A DNA stretch of 26,183 nucleotides, taken from a virus. Positions 11,723 through 19,575 of the stretch are shown here, in pieces. The stretch is taken from positions 1 to 26,183 of IMG/VR virus record IMGVR_UViG_3300046680_000326; one strand, written 5' to 3'. The position numbers and the translations under genes were made by a program. The notes under the pieces were generated by a model. The model was not told the DNA's origin and searched no databases. It was given only the letters and a program-made list of their open reading frames with translations. The first letter of the stretch is position 1. Each line of letters begins with the position of its first letter.

Positions 11723-11946
11723 TGACAGAGTCCCCCGAGTTCCGCGCTGCTCGCCAGCGCACGCCCGACGAGTCCGCCGCGATCGTGCGTTCCATGCAAC
11801 GCCGAGCGTTCCGGTACATGGCCTCCAGCGTCGGCCGCTTCATCGTTCCGCCCGTCGACCTCACCTCGGCGCGCCGCGCTGTCGAGTCGTTCGCCCGCAC
11901 CTTCCCCGGCGTGCTCGACCGCGCGACTCCGGAGGTCGGCCAGTGA
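11722..11946 (+). CDS. hypothetical protein (74 aa)
   Basis: Unrecognised 74-residue basic protein (MTESPEFRAARQRTPDESAAIVRSMQRRAFRYM...), mostly helical, ending TFPGVLDRATPEVGQ. The ATG lies at the end of the 13-bp inverted repeat, with GAGAGGAAG upstream. It is the first gene of a four-gene run in which each stop overlaps the next start by the tetramer GTGA. Its expression may depend on opening of the inverted repeat. Confidence 0.72.
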   Translation: MTESPEFRAARQRTPDESAAIVRSMQRRAFRYMASSVGRFIVPPVDLTSARRAVESFARTFPGVLDRATPEVGQ

Positions 11947-12191
11947 CCCGCGCCGACGCGCTCGCCGCAGCGCTCAAGATCGTGGATGAGATCGCGCCAC
12001 GCAAGAACGATCGCGGATACGCGGACGGCACGATCCGGCCCGGTGAGCGCGTAGAGATCACGCTCCGCATCGCCGATTGGCTCCTCGCCGACGAGGCCGA
12101 CCTCGCCGCCGCCGTCAACCGTCTGACCGAGACCAATCCCGAGGCGGCGCGTGCGCTCGCCAGTCTGTTCCGAACGGAGCCCGCCCAGTGA
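11943..12191 (+). CDS. hypothetical protein (82 aa)
   Basis: Unrecognised 82-residue protein, VTRADALAAALKIVDEIAPRKNDRGYADGT, then ERVEITLRIADWLLADEAD and LTETNPEAARALASLF. Helical and acidic. The GTG 11943 overlaps the previous stop (GTGA) and has GGAGG 8 bases upstream, so translation is coupled. It is followed in the same manner by the dNMP kinase gene. Confidence 0.72.
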   Translation: MTRADALAAALKIVDEIAPRKNDRGYADGTIRPGERVEITLRIADWLLADEADLAAAVNRLTETNPEAARALASLFRTEPAQ

Positions 12192-12811
12192 CTCGACCCA
12201 TTCTCATCGGCCTCGCCGGCAAGGCTCGCGCCGGCAAAGACAGTGTCGCCGCCCACCTCATCGCCCGCTACGGCTTCGCCCGCTACGCGTTCGCCGACGC
12301 GCTCAGAGACGCCGCGCTCGCGCTCGACCCCATCATCGACAACACGATCGAGTGGATTGACGGCTCGGGCACGCTCCGTTTCCTCCGTCTGTCCGAGGTC
12401 GTCGAGGCGGACGGTTGGGAGGCCGCCAAGGAACACCCCGAGGTGCGCCGTACGCTCCAGCACTACGGCGTAGCCATCCGCGAGATAGAGCCCGATTTCT
12501 GGGTCCGCACGGCCATGCGCGAGGCGGCCAAGGAACCGCGTCCGGTCGTTGTGACCGACGTGCGTTTCCCCAACGAGGTCGACGCCATCCGCGAGGCCGG
12601 CGGCGTAGTCGTGCGCGTGGTGCGTCCCGGTGCCAACGGAAACGGCCACATCTCCGAGACCGCCATCGACCACATCGCCGCCGACTACACCATCCGCAAC
12701 GTCTACTCGCTCGACGACCTCGGCGCGGCCGTCGACCACGTGATCGAGGCCATCACGTACCGGCCCGACCTCGTGATCGAGATCTCGGCAGAATGGGACG
12801 CCGCCCAGTGA
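12188..12811 (+). CDS. deoxynucleoside monophosphate kinase
   Basis: A 207-residue P-loop kinase of the phage dNMP kinase type (T4 gene 1-like group), which would phosphorylate dNMPs to dNDPs for phage DNA synthesis. The P-loop is GLAGKARAGKDSVAAHL (residues 8-24; GxxxxGKD). Further family marks are FADALRDAAL, PEVRRTLQHYGVAIRE, the VVVTDVRFPNEVDAIREAGG segment and a late VRVVRP strand followed by HISE. The GTG start overlaps the previous stop (GTGA) with GGAG upstream. It fits with the family A polymerase as the replication supply of this phage. Confidence 0.88.
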   Translation: MTRPILIGLAGKARAGKDSVAAHLIARYGFARYAFADALRDAALALDPIIDNTIEWIDGSGTLRFLRLSEVVEADGWEAAKEHPEVRRTLQHYGVAIREIEPDFWVRTAMREAAKEPRPVVVTDVRFPNEVDAIREAGGVVVRVVRPGANGNGHISETAIDHIAADYTIRNVYSLDDLGAAVDHVIEAITYRPDLVIEISAEWDAAQ

Positions 12812-13029
12812 GCTCGATCATCATTCCGCTCGCCAAGACTGACCGGTGCGACTGCCGCGACTGCTCGGCCGAGGCGCGCGTACGCGTCGTGCGCGACGGC
12901 CTCGACCTCGTGTTCTGCGCGCACCACTTCGCCAAGCTCGCCGACGCTCTGTTCCTCGACGGTTGGGAGATCAACGACGACACGCGCTCTGAGCTCACGC
13001 TACGTCCGGCGGACGTAGACGGCCACTAG
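12808..13029 (+). CDS. small zinc-binding protein, DUF7455-like
   Basis: A 73-residue protein with Cys14, Cys16, Cys19 (RCDCRDCSAEARVRV) and FCAHH (Cys37, His39, His40), likely one zinc site. The layout (cysteine cluster, RVRVV strand, LVFCAHH, then a helix) resembles the actinobacterial DUF7455 family, of unknown function. The GTG start overlaps the kinase stop by GTGA. It is the last gene of the coupled run. A C6-GACACGTA box begins 6 bases after its stop. Confidence 0.7.
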   Translation: MSSIIIPLAKTDRCDCRDCSAEARVRVVRDGLDLVFCAHHFAKLADALFLDGWEINDDTRSELTLRPADVDGH

Positions 13030-13034
13030 CCGAT

Positions 13035-13054
13035 TTCCCCCCGCTAGACACGTA
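13035..13054 (+). promoter_or_regulatory. C6-GACACGTA box, copy 3
   Basis: TTCCCCCC-GCTA-GACACGTA, flanked by the inverted hexamers CACTAG (13024-13029) and CTAGTG (13056-13061). It lies 53 bases before the HNH gene. Confidence 0.5.
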
Positions 13055-13064
13055 TCTAGTGAAA

Positions 13065-13087
13065 GCCCTCGGCGTAGTGCCGAGGGC
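13065..13087 (+). promoter_or_regulatory. 9-bp hairpin before the HNH gene
   Basis: GCCCTCGGC (13065-13073) pairs perfectly with GCCGAGGGC (13079-13087) around GTAGT. No T-tract follows, so it is more likely a leader structure than a full terminator. Confidence 0.5.
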
Positions 13088-13106
13088 GTCTAGCGATAGG
13101 TCTCTC

Positions 13107-13403
13107 ATGGCATGGGCAAACGACTCTGCGCGCCGCCGAGACCTACCGCCAGATTGGCAAGTCCTCCGGGCACGGGTGCTACGTAGGGACCGATATCGCT
13201 GCCAACACCGAGACGAGCGAGGTGTGTCATGCGGTGCGCCTGCGTCCGAGGTAGACCACATCAGTCGTGGCGATGATCACAGCATGGCCAACCTAAGGGC
13301 ACTGTGTAAGCCACACCATGCGGCCAAGTCCAGTGCCGAGGGCGTGGCCGCGCGTGCGTCACGCTACCGCCCGCGCCGTCCGCATCCTGGCCTACGCACG
13401 TAG
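13107..13403 (+). CDS. HNH endonuclease
   Basis: A 98-residue HNH nuclease. The visible motif is LRRDRYRCQH (Cys32), a second Cys42 (SCGAP), EVDHI (Asp50-His51), SMANLRALCKPHH (Asn62, Cys67, His70/71). HNH proteins beside the terminase genes assist HK97-type terminases in cutting concatemers at cos. I chose ATG 13107 (MAWANDSARR). The open frame reaches GTG 13059, but that start would lie before the 13065-13087 hairpin. Neither has a good ribosome site. Its position just before the non-coding 13404-13654 stretch and the late operon supports a packaging role. Confidence 0.87.
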   Translation: MAWANDSARRRDLPPDWQVLRARVLRRDRYRCQHRDERGVSCGAPASEVDHISRGDDHSMANLRALCKPHHAAKSSAEGVAARASRYRPRRPHPGLRT

Positions 13404-13654
13404 GCCGTGTGCCTAGGTGGCCTAGGCATAGGGGCGCATAGGTGAGCAGGACATGTGACACGTGCACTCGCGTCGCTACGTGCGCGCCAAAAAGGCACAG
13501 TAACTTCGCTGTGTGTAATCATTGCTGGTCAAAGTGCACCTACAGTACCTGGGGCTGACTCCCCCTCAGGCCAGGACTAAGCCCGGTTGGCATAGCACCT
13601 TTCTGTACGTACGGGCAGCCAACTTTCCGTGACGAACCATCAGCGAGGCGCAGC
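13404..13654 (+). other. non-coding region, candidate cos/packaging site
   Basis: 251 bases without a convincing gene, less GC-rich than the surroundings, between HNH and the structural arm. It holds five TAGG tetramers in 13401-13442 and a perfect inverted octamer GGCCTACG/CGTAGGCC (13389-13396/13399-13406). Small hairpins CACAG/CTGTG near 13497-13514 and GGGG/CCCC near 13551-13565 follow. Genes on its left are of right-arm type and genes on its right are late genes, so this is where phage genome ends would be joined. No overhang sequence can be named. Confidence 0.35.
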
Positions 13655-13903
13655 GTGCTGCACGACGACCACCATTACGAGGCCCCCGAGGACATCCTCG
13701 GCCCCGACAACGACGACCGGACGGTATGGGGTTACCCGCTTGACCTCGCCGACTGGCAGTCGTTCATGATCGGGCATTTCCCGTGGCGATTCGCCGCCGA
13801 GACCCAAACCGCCTACGTCGCGCGCCTCGCGCCGGCGTACCCGGACCGTACGACCGAGGAGATAGCCGGATGGTTCGCCCACGCCAGCACGATTCCCGCG
13901 TGA
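13655..13903 (+). CDS. hypothetical protein (82 aa)
   Basis: Unrecognised acidic protein (VLHDDHHYEAPEDILGPDNDD) with a hydrophobic-aromatic middle (YPLDLADWQSFMIGHFPW) and a helical end (RTTEEIAGWFAHASTIPA). It probably starts at GTG 13655, with a weak GAGG 7-10 bases upstream. It is the first gene of the left, structural arm. Its stop overlaps the next GTG (GTGA), so the two are probably coupled. Confidence 0.6.
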   Translation: MLHDDHHYEAPEDILGPDNDDRTVWGYPLDLADWQSFMIGHFPWRFAAETQTAYVARLAPAYPDRTTEEIAGWFAHASTIPA

Positions 13904-14151
13904 GCCTACGGCTACGCGCGCGCCCGCACGGACGCGCCGCCGTCGCCCTCGGCGCCTCGGTCGCCGTCGTCCTCGCCGCCGCCTACGGCCCTCGCCGCTC
14001 CTCGCCGGCCGCGCCCCCGCCGCCGTCCGTCGTCTACGTGACGCCGGCCGCGCCGCCGGTTCTGCCCTCGGCCTCGCCGTCGCCCTCGACGACCGCCACG
14101 CCGAGCCACAAGGCCGCGCCGACCCGCTCGGCGAGCAAGTCCCACAAGTAG
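13900..14151 (+). CDS. membrane-anchored Pro/Ser/Thr-rich small protein
   Basis: An 83-residue protein: a basic N-terminus (VSLRLRARPHGR), one hydrophobic helix at about 12-29 (AAVALGASVAVVLAAAYG), then a Pro/Ala/Ser/Thr-rich exported tail ending in KSHK. This is the pattern of a membrane-anchored or secreted small protein, with no recognised domain. The GTG start overlaps the preceding stop. The strong codon-position GC bias supports coding, but the low complexity keeps confidence moderate. Confidence 0.55.
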   Translation: MSLRLRARPHGRAAVALGASVAVVLAAAYGPRRSSPAAPPPPSVVYVTPAAPPVLPSASPSPSTTATPSHKAAPTRSASKSHK

Positions 14152-14348
14152 ACGCCCGGACCATCGCGCCGCGCCCCGCCCGCCGACTCTCACGGCGTTG
14201 AGCGACGAGCGCGCCGACGCGGTCCGGCCGCCGTGCCCCTCGGCGGAATCAAGCGCGTGAGCTAGCCGCGCAGGGGGCCACATCGTTCCGGAGAGTGCCT
14301 TCACTCACTGCGCGCTGGTCTGCGCGCCCCACCGAGGCCGCCGGAACC
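14152..14348 (+). other. non-coding region with nested hairpins
   Basis: No gene is seen. Several stems can be drawn. CCGCCG/CGGCGG lies near 14229-14247. A larger unit is closed by GTTCCGG (14285-14291) and CCGGAAC (14341-14347). It encloses GAGTG/CACTC (14293-14297/14302-14306) and GCGCGC/GCGCGC (14310-14315/14322-14327). The closing stem is 7 bp, like a tRNA acceptor stem, but there is no T-arm. The unit abuts the tRNA-like gene at 14349. It could be a structured RNA or part of the packaging region. Confidence 0.35.
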
Positions 14349-14445
14349 TCGCGCGTACTCAACGGCTCACCATAGCCGCGCTCAATAGGCAGAGCGGCCC
14401 CGTCAGAAACCGGGGCGGTTGTCGGTTCGAATCCGACCGCGCGAG
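14349..14445 (+). tRNA. tRNA-like gene of unusual shape (possible pseudo-tRNA)
   Basis: TCGCGCG (14349-14355) pairs perfectly with CGCGCGA (14438-14444). The T-arm GTCGG-TTCGAAT-CCGAC (14421-14437) is perfect, the variable loop has 5 bases, and the D-arm GCTC-AATAGGCA-GAGC (14380-14395) is typical. Two things are odd. A 22-base insert with its own CGGCT/AGCCG hairpin (14358-14379) lies between position 9 and the D-arm. The anticodon arm CCCCG/CGGGG has an 8-base loop TCAGAAAC. No anticodon can be assigned safely. It may be a decayed tRNA or a non-standard one. No CCA is encoded. Confidence 0.45.
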
Positions 14446-14551
14446 CGTCAGGAAAGATGCCAACCCGTGTATAGAGGTCGGGGCATCCGCGCAGGCAGTG
14501 ACGTGGTTCGGCCTGCAACCATTCTTCCCTTAGGCACCGAGGAGCTTTCGC

Positions 14552-15052
14552 GTGCGCACGATCCGCCCCGGTGACTACGGTGTCTGCCGCATACACGGCC
14601 TGACCGGCTTTCTCATCAGGCTCGCCCAGTGGCTCAACGGCAACGGGTTCCGCAACTACGAACACGCGTTTCTCGTCCTCGACGACCAAACGGTGATCGA
14701 GGCCGAGCCCGGTGGCGCCCGCCTCACCCCGCTCTCGTTCTACCTCGACGCCCCGGCCGGCTCGGTCGCGTGGAGCACGGTCGAGCTGACCGACGAGCAG
14801 CGCGCCGCCATCGTGGCCGCCGGCCGTTCGTACGAACACACGCCGTATTCGTACCTCGAATACCCGGCCATCGCCGCGCGCCGGCTGCACCTGCCGTTCG
14901 GCCGTCTGCTGCGCCGCTACGTCAACTCGACGCGTCACCTCATCTGCTCGCAACTGGTCGCCATGGCCTACGCCGCCGCCGGCGTCCACCTCGGCGACCA
15001 GGACCCCGGCAACACGACGCCGGCTGACCTCGCCAACCTGATCACGCCGTAG
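14552..15052 (+). CDS. permuted NlpC/P60 (YiiX-like) papain-fold protein
   Basis: A 166-residue protein with the circularly permuted NlpC/P60 pattern. It opens with IRPGDYGVCRIHG, followed by NYEHAFLVLDD with a probable catalytic His38, an IEAEPGGARLTPL strand pair and a late ICSQLVAMAYAAAGV with a probable catalytic Cys132. Such proteins hydrolyse amide or ester bonds in cell-wall peptides or lipids. No signal peptide is seen. The GTG 14552 has GAGGAG 8 bases upstream. Being the first gene of the late run, just before the terminase, it might act in virion assembly or cell-wall passage; that is a guess. Confidence 0.75.
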   Translation: MRTIRPGDYGVCRIHGLTGFLIRLAQWLNGNGFRNYEHAFLVLDDQTVIEAEPGGARLTPLSFYLDAPAGSVAWSTVELTDEQRAAIVAAGRSYEHTPYSYLEYPAIAARRLHLPFGRLLRRYVNSTRHLICSQLVAMAYAAAGVHLGDQDPGNTTPADLANLITP

Positions 15053-15065
15053 GAGGTGAGGACGC

Positions 15066-15542
15066 ATGGCCCGAGGCACCGCACACGCGCCCAAACCCGA
15101 GGGCCAGCGTCGCCGCCGCAACGCGCCGACGACCGGTGAGCGACTGTTCGAGCGGACCGGCGCCGTCTACGGCCCCGACCTCGCCGCCGCCACCTTCCGC
15201 GACGACTGGGCCGAGCCCGTGCGCGCGTGGTGGGAGACGTGGCGCCGACAGCCTCAGGCCGCCTCGTTCGAGGGCACCGACTGGCAGCGCCTCGCCGACC
15301 TCGCGCCCCTGCGCACGATGCTCCTCGACGACGGCCTGTCGCCCGGCGAGCGAACCAAGATCCTCGGCGAGATCCGGATGAACGAGGAGCGCCTAGGCGC
15401 CACGTTCACCGACCGCCAGCGCGCCCGCATCCGCTTTACCGACGCCGACCCGTCCGAGGACGGCGAGCCCGGCATCGCCTCAGTCACCAGCATCACGGCC
15501 GCCCGCGCCCGGTGGGTCGACGAGGCCGACGACGACGACTGA
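15066..15542 (+). CDS. terS: terminase small subunit
   Basis: A 158-residue protein of the type found before the large terminase in actinophages. A basic N-terminus (PKPEGQRRRRNAPTTGER) leads to TFRDDWAEPVRAWWETWRRQPQAASFEGTD in two consecutive stretches, then WQRLADLAPLRTMLL, an EIRMNEERLGATFTDRQRARIR helix pair and an acidic tail WVDEADDDD. It would recognise the packaging site and load the large subunit. The ATG 15066 has GGAGGTGAGG upstream. The large-subunit gene follows after 44 bases. Confidence 0.82.
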   Translation: MARGTAHAPKPEGQRRRRNAPTTGERLFERTGAVYGPDLAAATFRDDWAEPVRAWWETWRRQPQAASFEGTDWQRLADLAPLRTMLLDDGLSPGERTKILGEIRMNEERLGATFTDRQRARIRFTDADPSEDGEPGIASVTSITAARARWVDEADDDD

Positions 15543-15586
15543 CGCACGGGCAGGCCCCGCGTCCCCACGACGAGGCAGGCCCCCGC

Positions 15587-17380
15587 GTGTCCCTTAAGGC
15601 AATCCGCACCCTCGACCGGTTCGACCCCGAGATTCCGACGCTCGGTTGGCTGGTCATCGAGTTCATCGAGACATGGCTCATCCAGCCGGACGGCGACCGC
15701 GCCGGCGAGCCGTTCGAGCTCACGCGCGAGCAGAAGAATTTCATCCTCTGGCTCTACGCCGTCGACAGCAACGGGCGATTTCGGTTCCGCCGCGCCGTGC
15801 TGCGCCGCGCCAAGGGATGGGGCAAGTCGCCTTTCCTCGGCGCGCTGTGCCTCGCCGAACTGGTCGGCCCCGTCGTGTTCGCCGGCTGGGACACCAACGG
15901 CGACCCGATCGGCCGGCCGCACGCCTCGCCGTGGGTCGTCATCGCCGGCGTCTCCGAGACGCAGACCGCCAACACCCTCGACGCCATCCGCGCGATGATC
16001 TCGGCCGAGTTCGCCGAGGAGTTCGGCCTCGACGTCGGTATCACGCGCATCTACGTCGCCGGCGGCGGCAAGCTGGTGCCGATCACGACCAATCCGGCCA
16101 CGCAAGAGGGCGCCCGCCCCACGTTCGCCGTCATGGACGAGGTCCACCACTGGACCACCGGCAACGGCGGAAAGAACCTCGCAAAGGTCATCCGCCGCAA
16201 CCTCGCCAAGGTCAAGGGCCGCTCGGTCGTCACGACCAACGCGCACAACCCCGCGCAGGACACGGTCGGGCGCGACTACTACGACGCCCACCTAGCCCAG
16301 GTCGAGGGCCGCACGCGCCGCGCTGACCTGCTTTACGACTCGACCGAGGCGCCGGCCCTGACTGACGAGGATTTCGCCAACGAGGAGACGCTACGGGCCG
16401 CGCTCAAGTGTGCCTACGGCGATGCCACGTGGGTCGAATACGACGACCTGATCAGCGAAATCTACTCGCCGGACACCCCGATCGAGGACTCGTGTCGGTT
16501 CTACCTCAACCAGATTGTGGACGCCGCCGACGCGTGGGCCACAGCCGGCGAGTGGGACGCTAACCACCTGCTCGACCTCGCGCCGCTCAAGTGCGCCGAG
16601 CCCGGCCGGTGGCGCAAGGGTGACACGGTCACCCTCGGCTTTGACGGCGGCCGTACGGACGACAGCACGGCTCTTGTGGCCGTGCGCGTGCGCGACGGCG
16701 CCCCGTTCATCCTCGGTCTCTGGGAACGCCCGGACGGCACCGCCGGTGAAGGCTGGGAGGTTGACCGCCTCGCCGTGCGCGGCGCCGTCGACCACGCGTT
16801 TTCGACGCTCGACGTGGTGGCGTTTTTCGCCGACGTCGCCGAGTGGGAGACCGACGTGGACGACTGGCGCGACCGCTACGGCGAGCGCCTGTTCCACAAG
16901 GCCACCGTGAAACACGCCGTGGCGTGGGACATGCGCGCGCACGGCGCCGACACGACTCGGGCCACCGAGGCGCTACACCGCGCCATCACCGACCACGCCG
17001 TTCCGCACGACGGCGACCCGCGCCTACGCCGCCACGTGCTTAACGCACGCCGCCGGCCCGGCCGGTGGGGAATCTCGTTCGGCAAGGAATCGCGCGAGTC
17101 GCGCCACAAGGTCGACGCTCTCGCCGCCATGCTGCTCGCCCGCATGGCCGCCACGCTCGTCACCGGAACCAACGCCCTCGCCCGCCGAGGTGGCGTTGGC
17201 ACCCTGACCGGCTACGGCCGTCGTAACCCCGCCCTCGCCGCGCAGCAGGCCGCCAAGTACGCCGCCGCCGTTGCCGTCGCCGAGGCCGGCGCGCGCAAGC
17301 CCGCCGAGGTCGACCCCGAGACCGCCAAATACCGACGCATGGCCGACGAGGCCCGCGCCAAAGCCAAGAGAGGAGAGTGA
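15587..17380 (+). CDS. terL: terminase large subunit
   Basis: A 597-residue packaging motor and nuclease. The ATPase has a slightly atypical Walker A, RRAKGWGKSPFLG (residues 73-85), and Walker B FAVMDEVHH (180-188), with an SVVTTNAHNP coupling motif near 213-222. The RNase H-like nuclease part starts with TLGFDGGRTDDSTALV (Asp353) and ends with the acidic site in KVDALAAMLLAR. A C-terminal Ala/Lys/Arg-rich helix closes the protein. I chose GTG 15587 (VSLKAIRTLDRFDPEIPTLG) although its ribosome site is weak, because the open frame upstream reads through the small-subunit gene without a plausible start. Confidence 0.92.
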   Translation: MSLKAIRTLDRFDPEIPTLGWLVIEFIETWLIQPDGDRAGEPFELTREQKNFILWLYAVDSNGRFRFRRAVLRRAKGWGKSPFLGALCLAELVGPVVFAGWDTNGDPIGRPHASPWVVIAGVSETQTANTLDAIRAMISAEFAEEFGLDVGITRIYVAGGGKLVPITTNPATQEGARPTFAVMDEVHHWTTGNGGKNLAKVIRRNLAKVKGRSVVTTNAHNPAQDTVGRDYYDAHLAQVEGRTRRADLLYDSTEAPALTDEDFANEETLRAALKCAYGDATWVEYDDLISEIYSPDTPIEDSCRFYLNQIVDAADAWATAGEWDANHLLDLAPLKCAEPGRWRKGDTVTLGFDGGRTDDSTALVAVRVRDGAPFILGLWERPDGTAGEGWEVDRLAVRGAVDHAFSTLDVVAFFADVAEWETDVDDWRDRYGERLFHKATVKHAVAWDMRAHGADTTRATEALHRAITDHAVPHDGDPRLRRHVLNARRRPGRWGISFGKESRESRHKVDALAAMLLARMAATLVTGTNALARRGGVGTLTGYGRRNPALAAQQAAKYAAAVAVAEAGARKPAEVDPETAKYRRMADEARAKAKRGE

Positions 17381-17383
17381 GGC

Positions 17384-18901
17384 GTGGCGACCATCAGCAA
17401 CCCCGCCGGCCTGGCCGTCGAGCTGATCGCCGAGCACGGCGCCACCGTTGCCCGCAACGGCCATCACGGCGTTGTCGCCCGCTACCTCGCCGGCGACCAC
17501 GACTTGCCATACATGCCGCGCGAGCACCGGGCCGAGTACGAAATCATGGCCATGCGCAGCGTGACCAACCTACTCCCACGTGTCTCGGACACGTTCGTCA
17601 AGCTGTTGTTTCTCGACGGCTACGCCGACACCGGCGCCAAGGACAACTCGCCCGCGTGGGACTACTGGCAAGCCAACAAGCTCGACGCCCGCCAGACCAT
17701 CACCCACCGAGGCGCGATCGAGTACGGCGCGAGCTACGTCCTCGTGCTGCCCGGCGACAAGTCGCCCGTGATCCGGCCCCTCGACCCGCTGCGCTCCATG
17801 GCGTGGTACGAGGACGAGGACGACGAATGGCCGCAGTACGGCCTACGCCACCGTGGCAAGGACTCGACCGGCGCGGCCATCTGGGAACTCATCGACGACG
17901 TGGCGGTCTATACCGTCGTGGGCACCGATGGTGCGTACCGGCTGGTCTCGACCGAGGAGCACGGCCTCGGCGTGACGCCGATGGTTCGCTTCCGCGACCG
18001 CCTCGACGGCAAGCCGACCGGCATTATCAAGCCGCTGATCATCGTTCAGGACCGCGTCAATGACACCGTGTTTGCCTTGACGATGGCCATGCATTTCGCT
18101 GCGTTCCGCCAGCGCTGGGCTACCGGCCTCGCCATTCCGGTCGACGAGAACACGACGATTTCGATTCCGAATCCGAGCTACGACCCGAACGGCTCGACGG
18201 ACCCCGAGGTCAACCCCGCAACGATCGACGTTCCCAATCCGAACTACGGTCAGCCGATCGAGACGTTCCAAGCGGCCGTAGATCGGTTGTGGGTCACCGA
18301 TCAGCAGACCGCGACGTTCGGCGAGTTCAACCAGACGCACGTAGACGGCCACCTGTCCGCCCTCGACGCCGCGATCGAGACGCTAGCGACCCTCGGTCAG
18401 CTTCCGTCCGGCACGCTCAAGGGCAACTTGATCAACGTGAGTGCCGAGGCGCTGGCCTCGCTCTACGACGTGACCAAGCGACAGGGCGACGTCTACAAAC
18501 TGCTGTTTGGCGAGGCGTGGGAACAGGTTTTCGCTCTCGCGGCCGTCGCCGCCGGCGATGAGCCCGACGACGGCGCGCAAGTGCGTTGGCGCGACACCGA
18601 CGCCCGCTCGTTCGCCGCCGTGGTCGACGCGCTCGGCAAGATGGTGCAGATGCTCGACGTGCCTCACGAGGCCGCGTGGGAGATGATCCCCGAGGTCACC
18701 GATCAGGACATCGCGCGTTGGCGCAAGATGGACCAGAACGGCGACGGCCTCGCCGCGCTCACGGCCGCGCTGACCAAACAGACGACGCTCGCCAAGGCCG
18801 CCACGACCGCCGTGGACACCGCCGAGGGCGTGAATCCGGGCGCACCGCCCGCGCCCGCCTCGACGCCTCCGCCGGCCCCGGCCGCCGGCAAGGCTAAGTG
18901 A
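17384..18901 (+). CDS. portal protein (SPP1 gp6-like)
   Basis: A 505-residue portal protein, which forms the dodecameric ring through which DNA enters the head. It has the Gp6-like layout: an N-terminal helical part (REHRAEYEIMAMRSVTNLLP), the wing with YGASYVLVLPG and IRPLDPLRSMAWYEDEDDEW, a long helical stem (QDRVNDTVFALTMAMHFAAF), a tunnel segment (ALDAAIETLATLGQLP) and a Pro/Ala-rich end. The GTG 17384 has GAGAGGAG upstream and lies 3 bases after the terminase stop. The end overlaps the next gene (GTGA), so they are coupled. Confidence 0.92.
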   Translation: MATISNPAGLAVELIAEHGATVARNGHHGVVARYLAGDHDLPYMPREHRAEYEIMAMRSVTNLLPRVSDTFVKLLFLDGYADTGAKDNSPAWDYWQANKLDARQTITHRGAIEYGASYVLVLPGDKSPVIRPLDPLRSMAWYEDEDDEWPQYGLRHRGKDSTGAAIWELIDDVAVYTVVGTDGAYRLVSTEEHGLGVTPMVRFRDRLDGKPTGIIKPLIIVQDRVNDTVFALTMAMHFAAFRQRWATGLAIPVDENTTISIPNPSYDPNGSTDPEVNPATIDVPNPNYGQPIETFQAAVDRLWVTDQQTATFGEFNQTHVDGHLSALDAAIETLATLGQLPSGTLKGNLINVSAEALASLYDVTKRQGDVYKLLFGEAWEQVFALAAVAAGDEPDDGAQVRWRDTDARSFAAVVDALGKMVQMLDVPHEAAWEMIPEVTDQDIARWRKMDQNGDGLAALTAALTKQTTLAKAATTAVDTAEGVNPGAPPAPASTPPPAPAAGKAK

Positions 18902-19563
18902 GTACCGAGCTCGCCGCCGAACAGCTCACGGACGCCCACCGCGTCGCGCAAGCGAATATCGCGCTCGACGCGGTGGGCAAGCTGACGGCGGTTTCGAAAG
19001 TGCTCCTCAAGCCGGCCAACCTCGACAGCTACGCCGATTACATGCGCGCCATGACGGCCGTAATTGAGGCCGGCCGCGACACCTCGGCGCACATGGCCGC
19101 CACCTACTACGACACGATCCGTGATCTGTTCGGCGTCGAGGGCGGATACGACTCAATCGCTTGGGACGTAGCGCCAATCGAGCAGATCCAAACCTCGCTC
19201 CTCGTGACCGGCCCGATCCGGGTGAAACAGGCGCTCGCCAAGGGCGATTCCATGGAAATCGCCATGGAGAAAGCGCTCCTCGCCTCGGCCGGCGCGACCA
19301 CGCGCCTGATCGCCGACGCCGGCCGCGACACCGTCCGCGAGAACGTCCACCGCGACTCTCGCTCGGTCGGATACCTGCGAGTGACCGATGGTCACCCGTG
19401 CTCATTCTGCGAAATGCTCGCCGGCCGAGGTGCGGTCTACAAGTCCGAGTACACCGCCGGCCGTGGCGCGCACGACCCGTATCACGACCACTGTCTGTGT
19501 ACGGTTCAGCCCGTTTTCTTCAAACACCCCTCGCGCGAGAAACGCCCGAGGCACGGTCGCTAG
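18898..19563 (+). CDS. MuF-like minor capsid protein
   Basis: A 221-residue protein, the usual partner after the portal gene. The N-terminal two thirds are helical. The C-terminus has the MuF-type zinc-like knuckle: HPCSFCEMLAGRGAVY (Cys168, Cys171) and then HDPYHDHCLCTVQPVF (His196, His198, Cys199, Cys201). MuF proteins sit inside the head near the portal and may be injected or act in assembly. The GTG start overlaps the portal stop. The C-terminus is short and basic (REKRPRHGR), with no extra toxin or protease domain seen. Confidence 0.87.
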   Translation: MSTELAAEQLTDAHRVAQANIALDAVGKLTAVSKVLLKPANLDSYADYMRAMTAVIEAGRDTSAHMAATYYDTIRDLFGVEGGYDSIAWDVAPIEQIQTSLLVTGPIRVKQALAKGDSMEIAMEKALLASAGATTRLIADAGRDTVRENVHRDSRSVGYLRVTDGHPCSFCEMLAGRGAVYKSEYTAGRGAHDPYHDHCLCTVQPVFFKHPSREKRPRHGR

Positions 19564-19575
19564 GAACGAATCACC

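Noticed and set aside
13404-13654. Insertion sequence or mobile element in the HNH-structural gap
   Set aside because: No transposase, terminal inverted repeats or target duplication are visible.
14249-16291. Long open frames on the minus strand (14249-15121, 15254-16291)
   Set aside because: They mirror well-supported + strand genes (NlpC/P60-like protein, terminase), a known effect of high third-position GC. They show no recognisable domain and no good ribosome site.
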